A stretch of 64,000 nucleotides of DNA from the NCBI GenBank assembly GCA_008508345.1, contig QNGE01000951.1:93140-157139 (forward strand), read 5' to 3'. The DNA comes from Paragonimus westermani. Taxonomy: Eukaryota > Platyhelminthes > Trematoda > Plagiorchiida > Troglotrematidae. The position numbers and the translations under genes were made by a program. The notes under the pieces are model-generated. The model saw only the letters and a list, made by a program, of their open reading frames with translations. It was not told the origin of the DNA and made no database searches. How positions within the stretch are numbered: position 1 is the first letter of the stretch; each line of letters opens with the position of its first letter. This document shows, piece after piece, positions 14,001 to 23,410 of the stretch.

Positions 14001-14920
14001 ATACTTCGGGAGGCAGTTCCGTACAAACATAATATGCACAGTAATGAAACAGATGGTAGTATGACATTAATCACGTTTTCTTGATTACTAATTCGAACCT
14101 ATTCAAAATCGCCAGCAATGTTTTTTGTTGTGAAGGTTTCGTTCAACCCACACTGGTGGACCATGTTCATTGACGACAGTGCTGACTGTTCATCTAGTAA
14201 ACGGAAGACAACCGTACACACATACCACCTGACTTCGTATCACTTTTCCTACAATTATTGATTGGGCGAACATTGAATTATGGAACCGATAATCGTTCAT
14301 CATATGACCCTCGGGTTATTCGAATTCAACTGATTGTCTATTCTTATAGCACGATTCACAATGCGATTAATGCACGGTTGCGCCATTTGACACTTGCAGA
14401 GATATGATTAATTGTGAGAACTTCTGCTGAGTGGCTTGTGCTCTGGAAACTACGAAATTCATATGGTGCTGATTCTCAAGTTTTTTCTACTGTATTCGCA
14501 AGAAAAACTCATACAAGACTCGTTTGTATGAAACAACTATGAAATGTTATAAATAACTAATTAACAAGGAGCTCATAGAAAATGCTGAAACTATTCACAT
14601 CCGTGGAACAGGTTTATAAAAAAAAAACATTTCATTTCGACTATGCCAAAGACAAAAGGACTACATAATATCTTCGCGAATGTGTCATGTTCATGAAGAA
14701 ACGGATTAAAAATCAGCTTGTGATTTTCAGAAAAATCACATGTTCCTCTGTTTTTATTATTGTGAGTGTGGTTCAGAAACACGGGCGATCAAGCGATCCA
14801 ACTTTTCAAAAGTCACTGTGATAGATCTCATTTCAAATTATGGAGAGAATCTCATCATTTTTATGATAAACCGTCGACTAGCAGTGTAAATTACTTTCGC
14901 ATACCGATAAAATATTTTGT
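11081..14920. other. Unassigned AT-rich stretch
   Basis: No gene or element is recognised. It includes a short TGT run near 13391-13407 and a B-box-like GTTCAATCC near 12410 without a convincing paired A box. An 80-codon open frame at 13822-14064 has no familiar motif. The last 13 bases are one copy of a direct repeat that flanks the SINE composite to the right. Confidence 0.45.
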
Positions 14921-15545
14921 CTTCGAGTTGAACATCACCCACATTTAATCGCAGCGTTCGCATTCAGATAGACTTTGCAGCCAGCCTCTTTCGAAAAGAA
15001 GCACTAGACTCGAGTTTCGCTCTTATTACAGCTCGTCAGTAGTGCATATCCTTGCCACGGCCGGGATTTGAACTCCGGACATTCCAATCATGAGGCAACC
15101 GTGTTAACCACTGCGCCATTGACCTCACATTAGGCACGACCGAATCATCAAATCTGAACGCTCAACCACTCTCGCTTGTGAGCAATGATCAGGTTGCCCG
15201 ATCGTCTCGAGAGGAGACACAGTTACTGCCTGTTAACTCCAATCGATAACCCCGCGATTAGGACTTCCGAGACAGGTCGAGATCACAGAACTCATTAAAC
15301 CTGCAAGGCGATATTTTAGATTACTGATGAGTAGTCGGGGATTTGGTTTATTTTCAAGTTGACCATCACTCACATTTGATCGCAGTGTTCGAATTCAGAT
15401 AGACTTTGCAGCCAGCCTCTTTCGAAAAGAAGCACTAGACTTGAGTTTCGCTCCCATTAGAGCTCGTCAGTAGTGCATATCCTTGCCACGGCCGGGATTT
15501 GAACTCCGGACATTCCAATCATGAGGCAACCGTGGTTACCACTCG
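14921..15545 (-). mobile_element. tRNA-derived SINE composite (about 1.45 units of a ~431-bp tandem unit)
   Basis: Read on the minus strand there are two tRNA-like heads. Each has an A-box-like TGGCGCAGTGGTTAACA and/or a B-box-like GGAGTTCAAATCCCGG (heads near 15050-15130 and 15480-15545), and each is followed by a body containing GAAACTC..AGTCTAGTGCTTC and GGCTGGCTGCAAAGTCTATC. A linker of about 200 bp (15131-15340) joins them and holds the segment ATTACTGATGAGTAGTC on the plus strand. Equivalent body positions are 431 bp apart (14962 and 15393). The same head-body-linker-head-body order recurs at 52.6-53.2 kb. The heads would act as internal RNA polymerase III promoters if functional; mobilisation would need a LINE partner. 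The upper head is cut within its A box by the inverted copy that follows. Confidence 0.75.
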
Positions 15546-15644
15546 AAGAAGACTGGCTGGAAAGTCTATATGAACGCGAAAGCTGCGATCAAATGTGGGT
15601 GATGTTCAACTTGAAAATAAACTAAATCCTCGTCCATTCATTAG
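15546..15644 (+). repeat. Inverted SINE body fragment
   Basis: This segment is a SINE body in the plus orientation (GGCTGGAAAGTCTAT, CTGCGATCAAATGTGGGTGAT, GTTCAACTTGAAAATAAAC), directly abutting the minus-orientation composite. It is inverted with respect to both 15345-15440 and the outer end at 14921-14990, so the locus could fold into a long hairpin. The 13-base word TAAAATATTTTGT lies just outside both ends (14908-14920 and 15645-15657). Confidence 0.7.
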
Positions 15645-15657
15645 TAAAATATTTTGT

Positions 15658-16883
15658 GTCCGTTTTACGTGGTAGACGAGTAATTCGACCGAAGTGAAGG
15701 TTATATATTACAAAACCTGCCGTGAATTGAACAAATATAAACGAGTTCCAGTTATGACTGGATTATAATTGAGGCAAATTTAATTTTGCGCATTATCTGA
15801 AATGTAGATAACAAATTAATTTGAGTCTAATTTTTTTTAAATGGCCATCAGATCATGTGAACCACCGTTTTAAATATTCACCACTAGAAGTTATTGATTC
15901 ATTTTCTTTTATAAATTATTTTCTGAAACTGAATATGAGGAAACTTCAACTATCATTTGCCCTCCAAATTTTACGAAATAAAGCTTTCTAAAACATGGCG
16001 TTTGGGATGAAGACGTTTGTACTGTGTTTCTGTACGGATGGTAAATAGCGTAAAAAAGATCAGTGTTATTAGTGATTACTGGTTCAAAGTTTGTATTTTG
16101 TGATAGCCCATAGTGTATACTGATGACACTTAAAGGAACCTAAGAACTTACGGAAACTTTCGTTCAGCGTCAGTTAACTGTGATGTTCATCAGAGCTAGG
16201 TACTTTCCACTAATCAAGTGCATGAGCCCCATTTACGGCTTAACAACTTTTATGCCAGTGAACTTGTGCCTGTTTGCAGATACATTTATGCTGTCAGTCG
16301 AAACGGACCAATCAGGTCGTTTTCCGATCCGTATCTTCTCTCCCACTTCAGTTTGTTTAAGACTTCCGGCAGAAGATATTGACAACTGGTTGGGTTAAAA
16401 ATTCGAGGTCTGCTATGGGGTTCAAACTTGAAAAAATATCCATCCACAATGAAAGCACTATTAAAAGTGGGACGGTGCCTAACATGCAAAGAGCAAACTA
16501 ATCATTATGAATTTATCTAAGTTGAAGGAGACAGAGAGGGGGAGAGGGAGGGATAAATTTGGGATGGCGGAATTCGTTTATTCTGATAGACTACAAACAA
16601 GCCAGGAGAGTTGAAACGACTGGATAAATTTGTTGTCTCATGTTCAAACATCAGAACCATACGTTCCTTCTTCGTTACCTTCCTTCAGTCTAGTTCAATC
16701 CGGTCTTCAGACGATTCGCACTCTTTGAGTGTACTAGTTGTCTGGCTGTCACAGTTTTATTTACCATTTATCTTTTAAGGTTGACGAGACCTACTATCTC
16801 TCAGTGAAACTACAAAACTTCACGAATTTTCTGTGATCTAACACACGAGTATACGTAGATTGCTCCGCCATAACTTGTTCTTT
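15658..16883. other. Unassigned stretch
   Basis: No element or gene is recognised. A 72-codon open frame at 16180-16398 shows no known motif. A short purine-rich tract lies near 16530-16552. Confidence 0.45.
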
Positions 16884-16995
16884 GTTGATGATTACTGATG
16901 AGTAGTCGGGGATTTTGTTTATTTTCAAATTGAACATCACCCACATTTGATCACAGCGTTCGCACTAAGATAGACTTTCCAGTCAGTTGATGATT
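16884..16995 (-). mobile_element. tRNA-derived SINE, 5'-truncated copy
   Basis: Only the distal body is present: GATTACTGATGAGTAGTC at the left end, then the segments seen at 15345-15400, ending at TAGACTTTCC. The tRNA-like head is missing, as expected of 5'-truncated reverse-transcribed copies. The ten bases GTTGATGATT occur at both edges (16884-16893 and 16986-16995) and look like a target-site duplication. If so, they place the 3' end of the SINE on the minus strand at ...GACTACTCATCAGTAATC. Confidence 0.65.
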
Positions 16996-18504
16996 GTTAG
17001 GTCAAATTCATATGGTTTAGGTGGTGAGCACCGCCTTTTCGCTCGACATAATTGTGCTTAGCATACGACTGTCGTTTTCAGCTCTCATTCTCTCTCATTC
17101 ATTTTTAAGCCGGAAGTGTTCATCCAATTGTTTATCCACTCATACGGTTTCAGAGTACATGGTCGCCGCCTTCACCACTTTGCACGAATTGACCAAAGTG
17201 TGTACGCCAAACAAAATGTGGTGGTTTTACCACGATGAATGAGTACAAATCCGTGTGAAAATATTGTCGAGTTTAATGAGTTTTTTATCCCGTAAAATAG
17301 TGGACACACTAGGTTAACCGTTAGAACGGCTCAAAGTGACTAGCAGTATATGTGGGAATAGACATTGAAAATTAGTTCGCTGACAAAATCTTCACACATT
17401 CAATGGACATCAGCCGAAATCACGCTAATTACTAAGGGCCGCCAGGTGAAATCTACAAAGAATGGCCAAATTACAACCACGGAACCAACGGTCTGTTTGG
17501 TCATCATTGTTACTTTCAGCGTTATTCAGAACTTGTCAATTATTGGTAGAAACTGAGTTGAGCTAATGAGTTGTGAAAGAGTTCGTAAGGTATCATCAGT
17601 CTGTCGTGTTCAGTAATCTAACATTCTAAGACATTAAAAGTTGTGTGTTTCGCGCAGTTTGTGTTGATTGAGCTATCAGATGAAGAGCTGACTTATCATA
17701 AATAAACGTATTTCATGTTGATTTGTCCCTACCAGGTTTACAGTTACATGAATCGTTTTTTATGGCGTGCATAAAAGAGGGTAAAATAATCAGTCAGCTG
17801 ATCGGGAAAAGTCACTAAGTACCAACATGCATGTTCTCCGCAGACGAACGATATATACCCGCTTCTTACAAGCCCTGTTTCTCATATACATAAAGTAAAC
17901 ACGATACGGCAACATACTGACGAACATTCGATGGCTCACGAAAGATGAAGACGCGCTTGTAGCGAAGGGATCCAATTTGCGCATTCGGAACCGTCTCACC
18001 TTATTCCAGTCCAATATGTTTGCGACCTGTTAAAACACTCATAATCAATCGACTCAAACCTGCATTGTGTGACATGGAACAAGTGGTAGTATATCTGCCC
18101 TTTCACTCAACGTAGTGACCCGCCCTAAGCGACTAACTGTCTATCACCCTTGTTGTGTCACCATGAAAAATCTCTTTGTGTTGAAGTAAACAGGGTAATG
18201 ATATGGCGATAGAAAAGGCGCGTATTAACAACTCTTCGAGTTCTATATGATGTGCCCAAACTTCTGAGTACGAATCACTTGTTTCGAGTTCCGTTTACGC
18301 ATGTTAATGTTTTTAGATGCAGTCAGTTTTCCTCACGGCACCACTCATAAGATAACACGACAACCATGCTTCCTAGGGAGGCGGAAGTTGCGAAGATGAA
18401 CAGTATTGTTACCCAGTAAAGTATGCATAGCGGGACAACTTTTATGAAATGAGCACTTTAGCATGATTTCTTTTTAGTTATATCACGGGCTATACAGTGT
18501 TCAG
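16996..18504. other. Unassigned stretch
   Basis: Only short open frames (73 codons or fewer) with no recognised motif, and no repeat shared with the rest of the window. AT-rich throughout. Confidence 0.45.
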
Positions 18505-18600
18505 AACTCAGCGATTACTTGCATTAAACTCATGACCAAATCACTCCGGGTTCAAGTCATCTTCGGTGGCTAATACCTACTCTCATTCAACACTATAAAC
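18505..18600 (+). mobile_element. Decayed tRNA-derived SINE head
   Basis: Plus-strand sequence CTCATGACCAAATCACTCCG followed by GGTTCAAGTC and GGTGGC matches, position by position with many substitutions, the head of the better SINE copies (CTCATGATTGGAATGTCCGG, AGTTCAAATC, CGTGGC). The A-box side is degraded and no body is recognisable. This is a weak call based on a short hand alignment. Confidence 0.35.
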
Positions 18601-19189
18601 CGTATTAAGTTCGCTTGTTGGACTTATTGTGCTTCTTAACTATAAAGGTTTGCTACCAGGCTTTATCAGCCGGGTTTTATTATTAAATTTTAGCAGTAAT
18701 CCTTCGACCTACTCCAACATCCTCGATATCAAAGGTAGCAGCTGTGCTGTGGCTTATTTAGACCGCGCGCGTGTGTGTTTCTGTCATTCTGTGGACCGTT
18801 TCAATCTTTTCCAGATTCACGTAGAATTCATAAGAAAACAATCTTGCAAACAGCTGTTTTTGGAAAGTTTTACTGGAATATTTTACGTCGTTGCAACGTG
18901 CCACCCAATGCTAAAACCCTATAACGTCATTCTTGAAAGGAAAGAGACTCGTGGTCATCAGAAACTGACGAATTAACGCGTAATCAGTCTCAGAGTGTGG
19001 TTGCTGTCGAGGTGCTCCACGAGGATGACAGGAGGTTGTTCGAGCACTTCGTACAGATAAAGGTGCGGAAGCAAGTGGACAACCAGAAGGAAAAGTTGAT
19101 GTGTAGTTTGAATTCAATCAGGCCGTAACCTGAGTTTCCAACAAAACCAGAACGGTATGTTCACAACTCTTCCCCTATAACACTGAGCC
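18601..19189. other. Region upstream of the PLE with one unassigned open frame
   Basis: A 115-codon open frame runs 18629-18976 on the plus strand. Its predicted protein is rich in Leu, Ser, Cys and Phe and does not resemble the N-terminus of Penelope-like proteins. It is probably a chance frame, or non-coding 5' sequence of the element. No copy of the PLE 3' region is visible here, so I see no 5' pseudo-LTR. Confidence 0.35.
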
Positions 19190-19194
19190 GCACT

Positions 19195-19575
19195 GTGTTG
19201 GAGGCGGTATCACTAGACCCAAAAGTGTGCCATCCGAAGTCTCAATGTAACCGCTTAGACACAGAGGCTCAGTTTGAAGACTTTCATGCGCAAATAAATG
19301 GATTCGTTCCTTCGTCAGAACTTAATACTGAACACTATGAGTCCACTCGCGTGAATGCTTGCTACACTTATCTGAATAGCAAGATGCCGAAGTGCAGTAG
19401 ATTGAAGCGTGAACGCTTCTTAGACGCTATGAGAGAATTGCAATCCAACCAGAATAATTTAATCATGAGGCTTGACAAAGGAACAAGAGTAGTGTTAATC
19501 GACAAAACTGACTGCCTTAGCAATATGTCATCGATTCTATCAAATAACTCAAAAGTTTCAGAGAACGGAGAATGA
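19195..19575 (+). pseudogene. PLE protein, N-terminal region
   Basis: A 126-codon frame whose second half matches the region just before the RT fingers in Penelope-type proteins. The stretch MRLDKGTRVVLIDKTDCLSN corresponds to the family pattern of a DKG box followed by a (V/I)-(V/L)-(D/M)-(R/K)-(T/E)-D-Y block, and a lysine/arginine-rich helix precedes it. The frame ends at a stop at 19573-19575. The protein continues one frame over as NDRNKTATIE, a typical continuation in this family, so a single-base loss is the likely cause. The first ATG-like codon offered by the frame is not meaningful as a start; the real start is probably lost. Confidence 0.75.
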
Positions 19576-20100
19576 TAGAAATAAAACGGCTACAATAGAG
19601 AACACCTGGTCCAAATTGCTCCGCCAAATGAAACAAACAGACAATCTCGATGCTTCAAGTTTCGAACGTATCAGACCTAAGGGAACGGTCATTCCACGTC
19701 TGTGCGATCTTCCCAAATTTCACGAAGACGGAGTGCCATTAAGACGGATCCTAGACATGTACAATTTGCCGTATCATGCTTTAGCAAAATGGCTAGTGGA
19801 GATATTGGAACCGATTAAATCAAGACTAAATCCTTTTAGCCTAAAGGACACCTTCAAATTTGTAGACTCAATCGATTCAGTGAATATGGAGAACGACAAC
19901 ATGTTGTCTTTGGATGTAACTTCTCTATTCACTAATGTTCCATTGTGAGAAACTATTGACTATCTCTTAACCTACATCGAGAACAATCAAAATGATGTCG
20001 GAATTACGGGGGAAATATTGAAAGAACTAGTAATTTTTGCACCTGTAATGTTCAATTTCAATTTAACGAAGATTAATATAGGCAAAAAGATGGAGTAGCA
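19576..20100 (+). pseudogene. PLE reverse transcriptase, fingers and first palm motif
   Basis: In frame 2 the translation runs through a PKFHEDGVPLRRI block (the pre-palm template-contact region), then LSLDVTSLFTNVPL, which carries the first catalytic aspartate of the RT palm (the D of LDVTSLFTNVP). A stop at 19946-19948 follows this motif directly, after which the same frame continues with ETIDYLLTYIENN. Near 20080-20100 the frame must change again to reach the next motif; the reading here has lost the expected spacing before DGVAMGSPLG. Known for the family: this segment forms the fingers and the first part of the palm. Confidence 0.78.
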
Positions 20101-20439
20101 ATGGGTTCACCTCTAGGTCCGCTGCTCGCAGGTATATTAATGTCCAAACTGTAGACCACTGAACTCAACCACATCGTAACTAAGTGCAAACTTTACAAGC
20201 GTTATGTGGATGATATTTTTTGTCTCGTTCCAAACGGTGATGATCCCCTGTTCACACTAGATGAGTTCAACAGAGCACATTGGAATATAAAGTTCACCGT
20301 CGAATTAGATCAGGCTAACAAACTCTTATTCCTAGATGTCGCGTTGCTTCGTCAACCAGAGGGGACAATTCAAAGATCTATTCATAGGAAAAAGACATGG
20401 ACGGGTCAATACATGCACTTTCACAATTTTGTCCCGTAG
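20089..20439 (+). pseudogene. PLE reverse transcriptase, catalytic palm
   Basis: Frame 1 gives DGVAMGSPLGPLLAGILMSK, the highly conserved Penelope RT motif, interrupted by a TAG at 20152-20154. It then continues to LYKRYVDDIFCLV, containing the YVDD catalytic aspartate pair (about 20200-20225). Further on, FTVELDQANKLLFLDVALLR matches the primer-grip region. The frame meets a TAG at 20437-20439 within the block usually reading FVP-(x)-(K/R)Y-(K/E)-R-N-L-I. All catalytic residues of the palm can be read, but the in-frame stops make it a pseudogene. Confidence 0.85.
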
Positions 20440-21165
20440 AAGTACGAAAGAAATTTGATACGCTGTCTGTTGAACAGAGCGCAAAAGATCTGTACACCGG
20501 ACACTCCCCAGGAGGAGGAAAGACACGTTCGAGAAACTCTCGCTAGAAATGGATACCCTGAGAGATTCATAGATAAAAATCTGCATTCCGGTACGAAGCT
20601 AGAACTCGTCCAGACTGCGCAGAAAAAGCCGGTTTTCATCTGTTTCTCATATAGAGGAGAAGTTAATAGTGAAATACTTAGCCGCAGACTTTCAAACGCG
20701 GTCGAGATTGCCTACCCTGCAGAGAGACTTATCGTGTCGTTCGACAACTGCCCGGTACTGGTGCCACGCCCTAAGGATAGTTTGCCAAAGTTCTCTTCGT
20801 TTTTATATATCTACTCTCTCATTTGTTTTTGTTTCGATGGGAGGACCAAAAGGCGGCTATCGGAAAGGATTCGTGAACACCTACCGAAATGGCTTCGCAA
20901 CGGTTCGCTAAAGCCCATTTCCAGTGCAATCGGCTCCCACCTAATCGACACTGGCCATCGAATAAATCCGGATGAAGCATTTCGAATCATCTACAAGGTT
21001 CGTCAACCCGGTTCCAGAACTGTCAGAACGCGACTGTTATCAACCGATGAGGCTATTGCTAACAGACTGCACAACACCTGCCTGTGTGCCCCAAAAAATT
21101 CGTACAAACCCTCCACCTCCCTTGGCCAGTCATTCCACATCCACTTGAAACTCGAACAAGCGTGA
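20440..21165 (+). pseudogene. PLE thumb and GIY-YIG endonuclease domain
   Basis: The same frame as the palm, resuming after one stop, open for 236 codons from 20455. The thumb region (LIRCLLNRAQKICTP, ERFIDKNLHSG) is followed by the endonuclease. The nuclease core reads FDGRTKRRLSERIREHLPKW, where family members usually have YIGRT followed by the same arginine helix. Thus Tyr and Ile of the YIG triplet are changed to Phe and Asp while the Gly and the downstream Arg are kept. The block SAIGSHLIDTGH is typical, and the C-terminal STDEAIANRL retains the glutamate equivalent to the metal-binding residue. Known for the family: this nuclease nicks target DNA during retrotransposition. It is the least damaged part of the element. 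Confidence 0.85.
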
Positions 21166-21339
21166 AACGCTTGACACTGATGAACGAATATCTCATGACA
21201 GGCTCGTATAACACCCGAACACATTCACCAACACCCCAGCCCTCCCCCAGTAGACTGTGATCGGTACCACTTCTCTAATTTTAATGTCCTGTTTAGCTCT
21301 TCATAAATTCATATATAACCCGCACTTGTTCCCATGTAA

Positions 21340-21398
21340 TTGTAAAAGCCCGATGAGAATTACCGAAAACATCTGTTTGCAAGATTGACTTCTTACGA
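21340..21398 (+). other. Hammerhead-like fold in PLE 3' region (degenerate)
   Basis: CCGATGA (21350-21356) and CGAAA (21364-21368) are spaced like the two halves of a hammerhead ribozyme core. They are flanked by TTGTAAAAGC (21340-21349) and CTTCTTACGA (21389-21398), which pair at about 8 of 10 positions including wobbles. ATCT/AGAT (21371-21374, 21382-21385) could form the third helix. The canonical core would be CTGATGA, stem II is reduced to about one pair, and the cleavage triplet is not canonical, so it is unlikely to be active. Hammerhead motifs have been reported in Penelope-like elements, which is why the arrangement is noted. Confidence 0.3.
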
Positions 21399-21440
21399 TT
21401 TCTGCGGACTGGCTGTCCTACTGACTAATCAGCCTTGTTC

Positions 21441-23360
21441 GTTTGATTTTGCGTCTAGATTAGTATTCGACACTTGTGGTTTATGAAACGAGTGGCTAGA
21501 CTATTGCAACCATGTTGGCTGTCTTGGACACTGGTTATTCTGTTTTGTTCACATACATGCCTGATGTTGCTGCACTGAGTTCTTCGAACATAAACACACG
21601 TGCTATGTATTAACAGCGTTTGAACTCAAGGCATGATATCATGGTAGGAGAAAGCGTCCAGGTAGCTTAACTTACAAAAAGTGCACGTTTGTCAACTATG
21701 CACTTACTTGAGAACAACTGTGTGAGCTCGTCGTCTTCAATCACACCGGACAGATCTAACGTTCGTGAACTTCACCTTCCACTAATGACAACAAGCCGCA
21801 CTTCCTGAAACATCGACAGGATTCTCGAAGGCAGCTACCCAACTAATGGTATCTAGTTACTGAGAGTAAAATGTAATGCCTAGATCGTTACACTACCACG
21901 CGAGGAGATACAGCAACCGTCCGATTGTTGACCCCTCGAGTAAAACTTTTTCGCAAGTTGAGGTCACAAAATTGTTAGATTTGTTGGGTAGCTCACCGAG
22001 TACTCTAATGCTGTACATAGTATTCACAACTGAATGTGGCCGTGCATTTAAATGCAATGACGCGGTGATGTCGAAGATGAGGTTACTGGTACAATGATCA
22101 GAACTGCTGCGTTATGTAGAGACAGGCCTAAGGCCATATCCAGGTTATGACAAGATTATACACCTTTGTTGTGCTTTGATAAGAGCTAAACGCAAGCGTA
22201 CTGGTTCTCCTCGAAAACCCTGTTTGGATAGTCCATCTACTCGAGAAAGTTGAAATCGACCACGAATGGCAGTCGGTTTATCTCAACCAACACCTCTTCC
22301 CCGCTACTTTCTAGATAGTAAAACATCGTTGATTCAGATCCTACGTTGAAGCGATTCCCAATCTAATTTACACGCCAAATGAGAAACACGGATTAGGACT
22401 GCAAATGCTCGACCACCAACACTTATCACAACGTTCACCCATACTGGCACAGTCAGACCATCAAGCGAACACAAACTGACTTATCCCACACACAGCCACA
22501 TCCGGTACCCTTTACCAGTTTCGATACACTATAACCTTTATGACCAAACGCGTACAACTTTGCCGAGGCGCCGGATAAAGTACGTGCAGGAAAGAACGGA
22601 CTTTGAATGGACCAATCGTGAAGCATTGACAAGACAAATGCACGTTCTGGGATAACAAGACTAGAGTGACATAACAGTTCCAAACGTTAGACAACCACAT
22701 GTGTCAGATGCCTGAATCAAATTCCTTTCCTTTGTAAGCGTCGCTACAGTGTACTTGATGATACCGAAAAGCTGTTGTGTTCAATTGGAATATGGCCTAA
22801 GATAAAGTTATTTTATTTTCAAGTAGTTGAAACGCTTCTTTCTACTCTACTAACACTTGTTTTAGGTTGATCACTTTTGAAGAAACCTTCTGAAATTTCA
22901 CGCCTCTCAAAACGTGGTAACCAGAAGCGCACAGCTTTTCTGTGAAGCGTTACGATCGTCCTTTCTCGCAAGCCACATGCCGATAGTTCGAAAGACTTCA
23001 GCGCGTTTATTTGTCATCGTAAGCTGACGCTTAAAACGCATTCAGAGATGAACATCACGCAGACTGCGTAGGCGTCAAGGCGTGTAACTGTACGTGGGCT
23101 TAGCCACTTGGTGTTTACGTGATGTGTTGGCCCCGCCAGCCTGAATGAAAATTCGGAACATATTCGGAGATGGGTCATCTAGATTCACCCTATTTGGTGA
23201 TAGAATTGAACAGTGAATTTTTAATTCAACAATAGAACAATAATCCCATCTGTCTGCTTGCTTCCTAGGCGAAAACACGTATCTACTCATCCCACTGTTA
23301 CTAATTTCGACGGATTCTAAAAAAAGCTTTCGGTCTGGACCGCTGTCCTTCGAACCAGTT
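21441..23360. other. Unassigned stretch
   Basis: No open frame longer than about 76 codons and no recognised motif; no shared repeats found. Confidence 0.45.
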
Positions 23361-23410
23361 GGCCAGCACGGAGGCTTTGAAAATGTTTATTGAGGACAAC
23401 CGTGCTGGCC
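23361..23410. repeat. Perfect 11-bp inverted repeat (hairpin)
   Basis: GGCCAGCACGG (23361-23371) and CCGTGCTGGCC (23400-23410) are exact reverse complements separated by a 28-base spacer. A small CTTCC-GTT-GGAAG hairpin follows near 23420-23433. The arms are GC-rich against an AT-leaning background. It could be a stable RNA hairpin or the centre of an old inverted-repeat transposon. Confidence 0.6.

Larger units (their letters stand above)
19190..21440 (+). mobile_element. Penelope-like retroelement (RT plus GIY-YIG), degenerate
   Basis: One element encoding a Penelope-type reverse transcriptase followed by a GIY-YIG endonuclease, in the order N-terminal region, RT fingers and palm, C-terminal endonuclease. 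Reading it requires two frame changes (near 19565-19600 and near 20080-20100) and at least three in-frame stops (19946, 20152 and 20437), so it cannot encode its protein. The RT catalytic motif (YVDDIF) is preserved; the YIG part of the endonuclease motif is altered. After the final stop at 21163-21165 about 275 bp of 3' non-coding sequence carries a hammerhead-like fold. Penelope-like elements are known from flatworms. I place the left end near 19190 because recognisable protein starts there; the true 5' end is unknown. Confidence 0.85.

Noticed and set aside
15320..15345. CTGATGAG in the SINE linker as a hammerhead ribozyme core
   Set aside because: No GAAA partner lies at the correct spacing on either side, and no flanking helices form; only the PLE downstream region has both halves.
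14930..15620. Apparent tRNA genes (A-box and B-box with tRNA spacing)
   Set aside because: They do not fold into closed acceptor and anticodon stems, recur with conserved non-tRNA bodies, and are best explained as SINE heads.
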